Positions 1-9,240 of a stretch of DNA of 64,000 nucleotides are shown piece by piece. The DNA comes from Fagopyrum homotropicum. Lineage: Eukaryota; Streptophyta; Magnoliopsida; Caryophyllales; Polygonaceae. Under the pieces are notes generated by a model. The model was given only the letters and a program-made list of their open reading frames with translations, was not told the DNA's origin and ran no database searches. The position numbers were made by a program, and so were the translations under genes. The first letter of the stretch is position 1. The number at the start of each line of letters is the position of its first letter. The stretch is taken from assembly GCA_033239125.1 (NCBI GenBank), contig BSWB01000005.1, positions 99,447,994-99,511,993 of the forward strand, in the 5' to 3' direction.

Positions 1-1343
1 GCTTTGAACTAGGAAAGGTGTAATAAGAATAGGATTTGGCAAACTCTAACACTTAACTCTCAGTTATGGATCAGATAAGTCACCTCGGTCAGCCAGTTTC
101 CACCCCGGCCGAGATGTTCATCGACTGAACGAGATGCTTAGGGTTAAGGTTAAAGACTCGAACTTTCAGGATCCTACTGGAATCTAAGACTATTCTATCA
201 TTGTTTTTCCCACAACCTTCAGCCAATCACCCTAGAATCACACAAGGAAATTAGCCACTCATCATCATAATGAAAGTATTAAAATATATGGGAAGAAGGT
301 GAATATTTGAACAAAGAAGAATTTAATGAAAAGACTTCAATAACTGAATCAAATATCACAACAAGGCGTTCCTTGGATAACAATCCAAAAAGACAAGACA
401 ACAATTGAGGGAATTGAAGACAATCTTACAAAACCCTTCAAAAAGCTATAAAAGCTATGGACTTCAATCTTCCTTCAACCTTCAAAAAGGTTCTTCAACT
501 CTCCCAACTTGGAGTAGGCTGCTGTTGCTGCGTGTTTTTCGGTGTAAGCGGGATGTGGTGATCCGAAGATGATTGAATTATGGAAAATCCAACCCTTTAT
601 ATAGGAAAAATACCCTCCAAAGATAAAATATCTTAGAAAGATCTTTTCTCATAAATATAGGTAAAATATAAGATCTTCTTCCTTCCAGGAGCCAAGCCCA
701 AAAATATAAGATCACCTTCCAAAGATAGAAGATCTCAGCCAAGAATAAAATATTCTCGCCGCGTCCCAGGTGTTCGCCTCGGTCGAGTCGACTTCTCTGG
801 ATCACCTCGGTCGAGGTGAATCTGTAGTCAACCGAGGTGAATCACAACTGAATGTGAAATCTCTCCTCTGGATCACCTCGGTCTAGGTGTTCACCTCGGT
901 CTAGGTGTTCACCTCGGTCTAGGTGTTCACCTCAGTCTAGGTGTTCACCTCGGTCTAGGTGTTCACCTCGGTCTAGGTGTTCACCTCGGTCTAGGTGTTC
1001 ACCTCGGTCTAGGTGACATTGTAGCTGACCTAGGTGAATTTCAGCTGCGTGTAAATCTCTTAAATCTGGTCCAAAGTGAATCTTTAATCCATGGTTATGC
1101 TTCCTGGATGGTTCCTTATGTTCCTGAATGTAGCTCCAATGACTCCATAGCTCCTTTTGCTCCTTTTTGATGCAAAACGTACCAAATTACCTGCAATTAC
1201 AACGAAAATAGGTGTAGACCTCGATTCTCGCAAAGGTAGATGAAATGGTAGTGAAATCACATAATGCACATACAAACATGCAGATTATGAAAGATAAAAC
1301 GTCAAAACAAACCCCAAAATATAGACTATAATTCATGCTATCA
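1..1343 (-). repeat. Array LTR copy 1 (partial)
   Basis: This is an LTR in minus orientation. Its 5' end (TG) is at 1343, next to the polypurine tract, and its 3' end is beyond the left edge of the window (about 615 bp missing by comparison with the complete copies). It contains a TATA box (TTTATATA at 596-603 on the plus strand) and the 18-bp palindromic tandem repeat upstream of it. It differs from copies 2 and 3 at a few shared positions, for example CTAGG versus CCAGG near the left edge and one fewer CTCAGTCT variant in the tandem repeat, so copies 2 and 3 are closer to each other. Confidence 0.9.
874..1015. repeat. Eight 18-bp palindrome-bearing tandem repeats in LTR copy 1
   Basis: Eight head-to-tail copies of TTCACCTCGGTCTAGGTG lie here, one with CTCAG instead of CTCGG. 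Each unit is an imperfect palindrome (CACCT...AGGTG). Less regular relatives continue on both sides (about 720-835 and 1020-1040). In element sense the block lies 270-420 bp upstream of the LTR TATA box, as expected for upstream promoter elements. Confidence 0.95.
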
Positions 1344-3105
1344 AAATACCCCATACTTAGCCCTTGCTTGTCCCCAAGCAAGTTCTGCATATAGAAGACA
1401 AGGTAGAATGGATTATAAGTCATAAAAATCAATGAAAAGTCTTTCAAAACATTTTATGGTGTGCAACTATCATAGATCACTCTAAGAGAATACTTCCTGG
1501 AATTAAAAAAAACTCAATATGCTTAAAACATTTTATAAATATAGGAAAGTTGTTCATCTTTGCACAAAATCATAGAATGCATAATAAATCATAATTATCA
1601 AAATTAATCATGTATAATCCGATTTAAACCGCTAAGTCAATCAACAAGCTCAAGGTCTCAAGGGCTTCCCAAAAGAAAAGGTCAAGAAACGTGTAGGGTA
1701 GGGATGTATGTAAGGTAATGTGGTGCTAGAATCCGAGAAAAGGATGAACTTCACTTGCACTTTGACTTGCAACATCTTCCACCAATAAGCTTTGCTTATT
1801 TCGCACTTTTTTTTTTTCTTTTACTTTACTTTTTGGGATGCATGGACAGAGGTGCACAATAACCGAAGCCTAGGAGATCCGCAATCATCAATTTCTTGAG
1901 ATGCATCAAACCCTTGATGCACATACCATGACCCGTTAGGAATATCGCTCAATCCGACTTTGGCAAGACACAAACACCCGGCTATGTGAATGGTGCCGAG
2001 TTACTCATCTTCATGATTGACTTCCCCAAACCTATAATTGCTTTCTAAGACTTTCACTTCCAGCCCACTTCTCAACTTTAACTTGCTTTCACCACTTGCT
2101 TGCTTCCTAATTCCCGGATAGGTAAAGGGAGGCAAAATGTATATGAGGGGTTAAGCATGATCAAGAAGAAGAAGAAGAAAAGAGTGAATTGCCTTGATCT
2201 TTCCAAGAAGAGAGTGAGAGAACTTATCCTGCGGTGTCAACCTTCAAATCCAACATAATTTGGATAGAAACAAAGTATTAAACATGCCAATAATTTCAAA
2301 CAAAGCATTTAGCAACTTAAACATATTATAAAACCTTTCAAACACATAAAGAATTCAAAACCAGTCAGTAAACAAGATCTTCACTGAGATCATATCCAGA
2401 TAAGTAACACGAAAAATCGTTTTCGAAAACTCTCAGTTAACACACCTCGGTCGAGGTGTTCTTGGTTCAACCGAGGTGAAGCACCTCGTTTGGCCAGAAC
2501 TGACTCGGTCGAGGTCAAAAAAAAAAAATTTTTTTAAAAACCATTTTTTTTTTTCAGTTTCGACGTTTTTCTCAATCAAATAACCTGTAGGTATGCATGT
2601 AATATCAGATAATCATATAAATGCAGAAGTGAAGCATAAATAGAATATCCGATGAAATGTAATACATCAAAAGTAGTCGAATACATCAAGTAGTCATATA
2701 AGTGCAAACACCCCATACTTGGGACACACTGTCCCAGTGGGTTAAAATAAGTCTAAGGACAGGATACTCACCGAACATAGCTAAACTGCATGAAGAAGTA
2801 AGAAACAGCTCCCAGATAAGACCATCTCGGTTGGCGAAGTACATCTCGGTCGAGGTGTTCTGACAGTACCCGAGATGTATCTCAGTAAAGCTCGTTTCCT
2901 CAACTTCCCGAAATTTCGTTCTTCCAGTGTAGCCCCTGAACTGTGATCCTTCCTTTTGGAATACCTGGTTGTTGTCTAGAGGAAACAAAAACAAAGCAAC
3001 TATCTAAACTAAACTAGATAAGGGAGAAGAAAGCAATACCTTGGGTTGCCTCCCAAGAAGCGCTTGGTTTAAGGTCGCTAGCTGGACCCTTCTCCATAGA
3101 ATTAC
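1344..3105 (-). other. 3' non-coding domain of array internal 1 (PPT, hairpins, no gene)
   Basis: No credible gene lies here. From the LTR leftwards in RNA order the region holds: the 3' polypurine tract next to 1343; a perfect hairpin at 1363-1382 (stem CTTGCTTG/CAAGCAAG, loop GGGA in element sense); a hairpin at 1902-1921 with stem TGCATCAA/TTGATGCA; a conserved block around 1850-2020 shared with elements A, B, D and F; the array palindrome at about 2446-2515 and 2823-2880; and a second hairpin (2727-2739, stem CACTG/CAGTG) beside an internal AAGTATGGGGT (about 2710-2720). A 23-bp conserved block at 3043-3065 lies just downstream of the ORF stop. The 102-codon ORF over 2686-2994 crosses these signals and is not supported as a gene. 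Confidence 0.7.
3043..3065 (-). promoter_or_regulatory. Conserved post-pol block (AAGCGCTTCTTGGGAGGC...)
   Basis: In element sense this reads AAGCGCTTCTTGGGAGGC and then AACCC. The same block lies just after the last pol-derived codon in elements A (14945-14967) and D (46751-46773) and, slightly changed, F (about 53090-53111). Its position between pol and the next gene suggests a splice, translation or packaging signal; the function is not known to me. Confidence 0.6.
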
Positions 3106-4188
3106 TCAATGTACCTTGAACACCATGGAGTGCTCATCACATCCATCAAAAAATTCTTCCAAAAAGGTTCCGGTTCCTAATTTCACCGGCAAATGGTAAG
3201 ATCTCCCACGTACAAGCTTGTACGGTTTGATTCTCACCGGAATTCTTCTAGCCTTCCTGCACTTTAATGGGACATAATCTAGCCTTGCGTCCCATCCTTT
3301 CCTTGATCGAGAAAACAATTTCTCGAGAATTATAGCAGCTTCCCCATCGATAGCTTGGGGATGGTACAGGGTCCTGAGCATGCGAGGGACCCCATACTTG
3401 AACAAGAGACACTTCATCGCCTTAACGGTGTAGTGCTTGCCAACTCCACTCCTCATGATCCGAGGAGCTTCCTCTTCCAACAATTTCAAGGAAGACTTCA
3501 TCTTGATCTTGGGAGGTTCTTTCGGAAGAGACCTCCAACTCTTCGGTGCTTCCCTGAAGAAATTTAGAACTTTAGTAGGAAATTCAAACGAAGTAAGAGA
3601 AATTACCTTGTAAAGTTCTCCAAAGTTTGAGACAAGTTTCATGTTGGGTTGATAGTCCACACACGAAATCTCTCCCAACTCAGCTGGCCTTTCTTCCACC
3701 TTGACCACAGTCTCAGTAATTTGGCCAAGGTTCGCCGCATCTTGCAGTTCTACAAATTCTTCTTCCATCTCGGTCGAGATCTCCTCCACCTCGGCCGAGG
3801 TCTTGGCAGTTGGATCGAGATCTTCCACATCCTCCGCTTCCACAAAAGCTTCAGGAGAAACTTCCGGTTCGACCAAAGGAGTGCTTGGAACGTGCAACTC
3901 TTCCTTATGCTCCTCTTTCGGCTTAGCATAGGATAGGGTGCTTTCCTTGAGCTCCTCCACCTTCTTCATCAACTTCTCCAATCTTGATTCAAGAGAGTCT
4001 TCAAAAGGTTGCTCATAAATGTTTTTAGGGACATTCTTCTCATCCCATATTGCAAGTTCATGCTGAATGGCCTCTTCTCTTTCCCATTCATTGTTAAACC
4101 AATAGAAGGAGTACTTCTCCTCCAAGTATTCATAATGGTCCGCCCTAGCACTTTGTCTTGCTATCCAGGCTGGATCAAATGTAGTCAT
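3106..4188 (-). CDS. Chimeric 360-aa ORF: unknown N-terminus fused to integrase C-terminal relic (copy 1)
   Basis: This is the only substantial ORF of the non-autonomous unit; it begins about 100 bp downstream of the primer binding site. Residues 1-60 (MTTFDPAWIARQ, rich in W, Y and charge) are unrecognised. Residues 65-170 are acidic and Glu-rich, with a possible coiled coil at 65-90. Part of this linker (about 3769-3810) is encoded by the family palindrome. Residues about 262-342 align with the integrase C-terminal half of element A (shared YGV, YHPQ, ILEK, LV-G-S-HLPV), but the region around the catalytic Glu (GQVEIS in A) is deleted and altered, so no integrase activity is expected. The two copies encode identical proteins; their only visible difference is a synonymous ATC/ATA. 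The product may be a structural or accessory protein, or an ORF kept open only by youth. Confidence 0.65.
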   Translation of the reverse strand: MTTFDPAWIARQSARADHYEYLEEKYSFYWFNNEWEREEAIQHELAIWDEKNVPKNIYEQPFEDSLESRLEKLMKKVEELKESTLSYAKPKEEHKEELHVPSTPLVEPEVSPEAFVEAEDVEDLDPTAKTSAEVEEISTEMEEEFVELQDAANLGQITETVVKVEERPAELGEISCVDYQPNMKLVSNFGELYKVISLTSFEFPTKVLNFFREAPKSWRSLPKEPPKIKMKSSLKLLEEEAPRIMRSGVGKHYTVKAMKCLLFKYGVPRMLRTLYHPQAIDGEAAIILEKLFSRSRKGWDARLDYVPLKCRKARRIPVRIKPYKLVRGRSYHLPVKLGTGTFLEEFFDGCDEHSMVFKVH

Positions 4189-4288
4189 CGGAAATCCTGA
4201 AAACTACAAAACTCATAGAAAGAGTAGTTAGTAGCAACAGGGGCAAATGCCCCGAAAGCAAACCGTAACCGGCTCGGTCTAGACCAAG

Positions 4289-4306
4289 TCCCCAGCAACG
4301 GCGCCA
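4289..4306 (-). promoter_or_regulatory. Primer binding site, tRNA-Asp type (array copy 1)
   Basis: In element sense it reads TGGCGCCGTTGCTGGGGA, six bases after the LTR end. It is complementary to the 3' end of plant tRNA-Asp with one mismatch (T for C at position 13 relative to elements D and F). Use of tRNA-Asp is typical of the Athila lineage. Confidence 0.85.
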
Positions 4307-4312
4307 AAAACT

Positions 4313-6270
4313 TGTTCGCTCCAAACGGTGTGTGCAAGCTTTAAATTTATAACCCTAGACTTAAGCTTAAAAACAAGGATGCGAACCCGCAGTGTACGGG
4401 TCAATCGTAGTAAAAGCAAGAAAATTCCAGGGGTCGATCACAGGGACTCGGTGAAACAGAGTCAATACGGTGTGCTAATGTTAATACTAACCACAAGAGC
4501 GAATTAACACAATCAAAGATGAATAAGATGTCAAATAAAGCAAACATGCAATTCTAGGGATTAAAGCATCTAGTTGTGGTTCCAACTCAAGATCTGTAGA
4601 TAAGCGGACAAAGCTGAGATTTTTGCGTGGGGAAGGTGTTACTAAAGTGGAGTAGATCACCGGGTAAGTCTCACTACACACTAATCCTAAACCGTAACTC
4701 CTATTACCGGGTAAGTCTCAAGGAATCAAGATAAAGAACTATAACCTCAAACTAACACACCATCTAAGGAAATAGAATCAACCTTTACCGGGTAAGTCTC
4801 AGGCTAACTCACAAAGATGGGATGGAAGCACATTCAAACCCCAATAAAGGATAAACCTTTATTACCTACACTTATGATCGTCAATACACAAACTAAGGAA
4901 TTACCGGGTAAGTCTCATCCTAAGCTTGCTTTGAACCAGGAAAGGTGTAATAAGAATAGGATTTGGCAAACTCTAACACTTAACTCTCAGTTATGGATCA
5001 GATAAGTCACCTCGGTCAGCCAGTTTCCACCCCGGCCGAGATGTTCATCGACTGAACGAGATGCTTAGGGTTAAGGTTAAAGACTCGAACTTTCAGGATC
5101 CTACTGGAATCTAAGACTATTCTATCATTGTTTTTCCCACAACCTTCAACCAATCACCCTAGAATCACACAAGGAAATTAGCCACTCATCATCATAATGA
5201 AAGTATTAAAATATATGGGAAGAAGGTGAATATTTGAACAAAGAAGAATTTAATGAAAAGACTTCAATAACTGAATCAAATATCACAACAAGGCGTTCCT
5301 TGGATAACAATCCAAAAAGACAAGACAACAATTGAGGGAATTGAAGACAATCTTACAAAACCCTTCAAAAAGCTATAAAAGCTATGGACTTCAATCTTCC
5401 TTCAACCTTCAAAAAGGTTCTTCAACTCTCCCAACTTGGAGTAGGCTGCTGTTGCTGCGTGTTTTTCGGTGTAAGCGGGATGTGGTGATCCGAAGATGAT
5501 TGAATTATGGAAAATCCAACCCTTTATATAGGAAAAATACCCTCCAAAGATAAAATATCTTAGAAAGATCTTTTCCCATAAATATAGGTAAAATATAAGA
5601 TCTTCTTCCTTCCAGGAGCCAAGCCCAAAAATATAAGATCACCTTCCAAAGATAGAAGATCTCAGCCAAGAATAAAATATTCTCGCCGCGTCCCAGGTGT
5701 TCGCCTCGGTCGAGTCGACTTCTCTGGATCACCTCGGTCGAGGTGAATCTGTAGTCAACCGAGGTGAATCACAACTGAATGTGAAATCTCTCCTCTGGAT
5801 CACCTCGGTCTAGGTGTTCACCTCGGTCTAGGTGTTCACCTCGGTCTAGGTGTTCACCTCAGTCTAGGTGTTCACCTCGGTCTAGGTGTTCACCTCAGTC
5901 TAGGTGTTCACCTCGGTCTAGGTGTTCACCTCGGTCTAGGTGACATTGTAGCTGACCTAGGTGAATTTCAGCTGCGTGTAAATCTCTTAAATCTGGTCCA
6001 AAGTGAATCTTTAATCCATGGTTATGCTTCCTGGATGGTTCCTTATGTTCCTGAATGTAGCTCCAATGACTCCATAGCTCCTTTTGCTCCTTTTTGATGC
6101 AAAACGTACCAAATTACCTGCAATTACAACGAAAATAGGTGTAGACCTCGATTCTCGCAAAGGTAGATGAAATGGTAGTGAAATCACATAATGCACATAC
6201 AAACATGCAGATTATGAAAGATAAAACGTCAAAACAAACCCCAAAATATAGACTATAATTCATGCTATCA
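4313..6270 (-). repeat. Array LTR copy 2 (complete, 1958 bp)
   Basis: A complete LTR shared by the two units. In element sense it runs from TGATAGCATG (6270) to GAGCGAACA (4313). It contains the TATA box (TTTATATA, 5523-5530), the eight-unit palindrome block (5801-5942, variants at units 4 and 6) and, in its 3' half, four copies of ACCGGGTAAGTCTC on the plus strand (4659, 4706, 4787, 4903). It is 3' LTR for one unit and 5' LTR for the other, which is the signature of LTR-LTR recombination. Confidence 0.93.
5801..5942. repeat. Eight 18-bp palindrome-bearing tandem repeats in LTR copy 2
   Basis: Same array as in copy 1, offset by 4927 bp. Units 4 and 6 carry CTCAG, as in copy 3, whereas copy 1 has this change only in unit 4. 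Confidence 0.95.
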
Positions 6271-8033
6271 AAATACCCCATACTTAGCCCTTGCTTGTCC
6301 CCAAGCAAGTTCTGCATATAGAAGACAAGGTAGAATGGATTATAAGTCATAAAAATCAATGAAAAGTCTTTCAAAACATTTTATGGTGTGCAACTATCAT
6401 AGATCACTCTAAGAGAATACTTCCTGGAATTAAAAAAAACTCAATATGCTTAAAACATTTTATAAATATAGGAAAGTTGTTCATCTTTGCACAAAATCAT
6501 AGAATGCATAATAAATCATAATTATCAAAATTAATCATGTATAATCCGATTTAAACCGCTAAGTCAATCAACAAGCTCAAGGTCTCAAGGGCTTCCCAAA
6601 AGAAAAGGTCAAGAAACGTGTAGGGTAGGGATGTATGTAAGGTAATGTGGTGCTAGAATCCGAGAAAAGGATGAACTTCACTTGCACTTTGACTTGCAAC
6701 ATCTTCCACCAATAAGCTTTGCTTATTTCGCACTTTTTTTTTTTCTTTTACTTTACTTTTTGGGATGCATGGACAGAGGTGCACAATAACCGAAGCCTAG
6801 GAGATCCGCAATCATCAATTTCTTGAGATGCATCAAACCCTTGATGCACATACCATGACCCGTTAGGAATATCGCTCAATCCGACTTTGGCAAGACACAA
6901 ACACCCGGCTATGTGAATGGTGCCGAGTTACTCATCTTCATGATTGACTTCCCCAAACCTATAATTGCTTTCTAAGACTTTCACTTCCAGCCCACTTCTC
7001 AACTTTAACTTGCTTTCACCACTTGCTTGCTTCCTAATTCCCGGATAGGTAAAGGGAGGCAAAATGTATATGAGGGGTTAAGCATGATCAAGAAGAAGAA
7101 GAAGAAAAGAGTGAATTGCCTTGATCTTTCCAAGAAGAGAGTGAGAGAACTTATCCTGCGGTGTCAACCTTCAAATCCAACATAATTTGGATAGAAACAA
7201 AGTATTAAACATGCCAATAATTTCAAACAAAGCATTTAGCAACTTAAACATATTATAAAACCTTTCAAACACATAAAGAATTCAAAACCAGTCAGTAAAC
7301 AAGATCTTCACTGAGATCATATCCAGATAAGTAACACGAAAAATCGTTTTCGAAAACTCTCAGTTAACACACCTCGGTCGAGGTGTTCTTGGTTCAACCG
7401 AGGTGAAGCACCTCGTTTGGCCAGAACTGACTCGGTCGAGGTCAAAAAAAAAAAAATTTTTTTTAAAAACCATTTTTTTTTTCAGTTTCGACGTTTTTCT
7501 CAATCAAATAACCTGTAGGTATGCATGTAATATCAGATAATCATATAAATGCAGAAGTGAAGCATAAATAGAATATCCGATGAAATGTAATACATCAAAA
7601 GTAGTCGAATACATCAAGTAGTCATATAAGTGCAAACACCCCATACTTGGGACACACTGTCCCAGTGGGTTAAAATAAGTCTAAGGACAGGATACTCACC
7701 GAACATAGCTAAACTGCATGAAGAAGTAAGAAACAGCTCCCAGATAAGACCATCTCGGTTGGCGAAGTACATCTCGGTCGAGGTGTTCTGACAGTACCCG
7801 AGATGTATCTCAGTAAAGCTCGTTTCCTCAACTTCCCGAAATTTCGTTCTTCCAGTGTAGCCCCTGAACTGTGATCCTTCCTTTTGGAATACCTGGTTGT
7901 TGTCTAGAGGAAACAAAAACAAAGCAACTATCTAAACTAAACTAGATAAGGGAGAAGAAAGCAATACCTTGGGTTGCCTCCCAAGAAGCGCTTGGTTTAA
8001 GGTCGCTAGCTGGACCCTTCTCCATAGAATTAC
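6271..8033 (-). other. 3' non-coding domain of array internal 2
   Basis: A near-identical repeat of 1344-3105, with no gene. It keeps the 3' polypurine tract beside 6271, the PPT hairpin (6290-6309), the TGCATCAA hairpin (6829-6848), the internal hairpin (7655-7667) beside AAGTATGGGGT, and the conserved post-pol block (7971-7993). The visible differences are small length changes in an A/T homopolymer stretch near 7440-7490. Confidence 0.7.
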
Positions 8034-9116
8034 TCAATGTACCTTGAACACCATGGAGTGCTCATCACATCCATCAAAAAATTCTTCCAAAAAGGTTCCG
8101 GTTCCTAATTTCACCGGCAAATGGTAAGATCTCCCACGTACAAGCTTGTACGGTTTGATTCTCACCGGAATTCTTCTAGCCTTCCTGCACTTTAATGGGA
8201 CATAATCTAGCCTTGCGTCCCATCCTTTCCTTGATCGAGAAAACAATTTCTCGAGAATTATAGCAGCTTCCCCATCTATAGCTTGGGGATGGTACAGGGT
8301 CCTGAGCATGCGAGGGACCCCATACTTGAACAAGAGACACTTCATCGCCTTAACGGTGTAGTGCTTGCCAACTCCACTCCTCATGATCCGAGGAGCTTCC
8401 TCTTCCAACAATTTCAAGGAAGACTTCATCTTGATCTTGGGAGGTTCTTTCGGAAGAGACCTCCAACTCTTCGGTGCTTCCCTGAAGAAATTTAGAACTT
8501 TAGTAGGAAATTCAAACGAAGTAAGAGAAATTACCTTGTAAAGTTCTCCAAAGTTTGAGACAAGTTTCATGTTGGGTTGATAGTCCACACACGAAATCTC
8601 TCCCAACTCAGCTGGCCTTTCTTCCACCTTGACCACAGTCTCAGTAATTTGGCCAAGGTTCGCCGCATCTTGCAGTTCTACAAATTCTTCTTCCATCTCG
8701 GTCGAGATCTCCTCCACCTCGGCCGAGGTCTTGGCAGTTGGATCGAGATCTTCCACATCCTCCGCTTCCACAAAAGCTTCAGGAGAAACTTCCGGTTCGA
8801 CCAAAGGAGTGCTTGGAACGTGCAACTCTTCCTTATGCTCCTCTTTCGGCTTAGCATAGGATAGGGTGCTTTCCTTGAGCTCCTCCACCTTCTTCATCAA
8901 CTTCTCCAATCTTGATTCAAGAGAGTCTTCAAAAGGTTGCTCATAAATGTTTTTAGGGACATTCTTCTCATCCCATATTGCAAGTTCATGCTGAATGGCC
9001 TCTTCTCTTTCCCATTCATTGTTAAACCAATAGAAGGAGTACTTCTCCTCCAAGTATTCATAATGGTCCGCCCTAGCACTTTGTCTTGCTATCCAGGCTG
9101 GATCAAATGTAGTCAT
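8034..9116 (-). CDS. Chimeric 360-aa ORF with integrase relic (copy 2)
   Basis: Second copy of the ORF at 3106-4188, with an identical encoded protein. It has the same layout: unrecognised N-terminus, Glu-rich middle and degenerate integrase C-terminal half lacking the catalytic Glu region. The single coding difference seen (near 8278) is synonymous. Both frames being open fits a very recent duplication and cannot by itself prove selection. Confidence 0.65.
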   Translation of the reverse strand: MTTFDPAWIARQSARADHYEYLEEKYSFYWFNNEWEREEAIQHELAIWDEKNVPKNIYEQPFEDSLESRLEKLMKKVEELKESTLSYAKPKEEHKEELHVPSTPLVEPEVSPEAFVEAEDVEDLDPTAKTSAEVEEISTEMEEEFVELQDAANLGQITETVVKVEERPAELGEISCVDYQPNMKLVSNFGELYKVISLTSFEFPTKVLNFFREAPKSWRSLPKEPPKIKMKSSLKLLEEEAPRIMRSGVGKHYTVKAMKCLLFKYGVPRMLRTLYHPQAIDGEAAIILEKLFSRSRKGWDARLDYVPLKCRKARRIPVRIKPYKLVRGRSYHLPVKLGTGTFLEEFFDGCDEHSMVFKVH

Positions 9117-9216
9117 CGGAAATCCTGAAAACTACAAAACTCATAGAAAGAGTAGTTAGTAGCAACAGGGGCAAATGCCCCGAAAGCAAACCGTAACCGG
9201 CTCGGTCTAGACCAAG

Positions 9217-9234
9217 TCCCCAGCAACGGCGCCA
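9217..9234 (-). promoter_or_regulatory. Primer binding site, tRNA-Asp type (array copy 2)
   Basis: Identical to 4289-4306; it lies six bases from the 3' end of LTR copy 3. Confidence 0.85.
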
Positions 9235-9240
9235 AAAACT

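Noticed and set aside
578..805. 75-codon minus-strand ORF repeated three times in the array LTRs
   Set aside because: It spans the LTR TATA box and flanking repeat words; no protein similarity and no coding signature.
874..1015. CRISPR-like regular repeats
   Set aside because: Units are contiguous 18-mers with no spacers, inside a plant LTR; there are no cas genes and the context is eukaryotic.
2686..2994. 102-codon minus-strand ORF present in both array units
   Set aside because: It overlaps the conserved hairpin and PPT-like module and has no counterpart in A, B, D or F; duplication alone explains its presence twice.
3355..3936. Plus-strand ORFs of 70-95 codons opposite the chimeric ORF
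   Set aside because: Antisense shadows of 3106-4188 without any recognisable domain.
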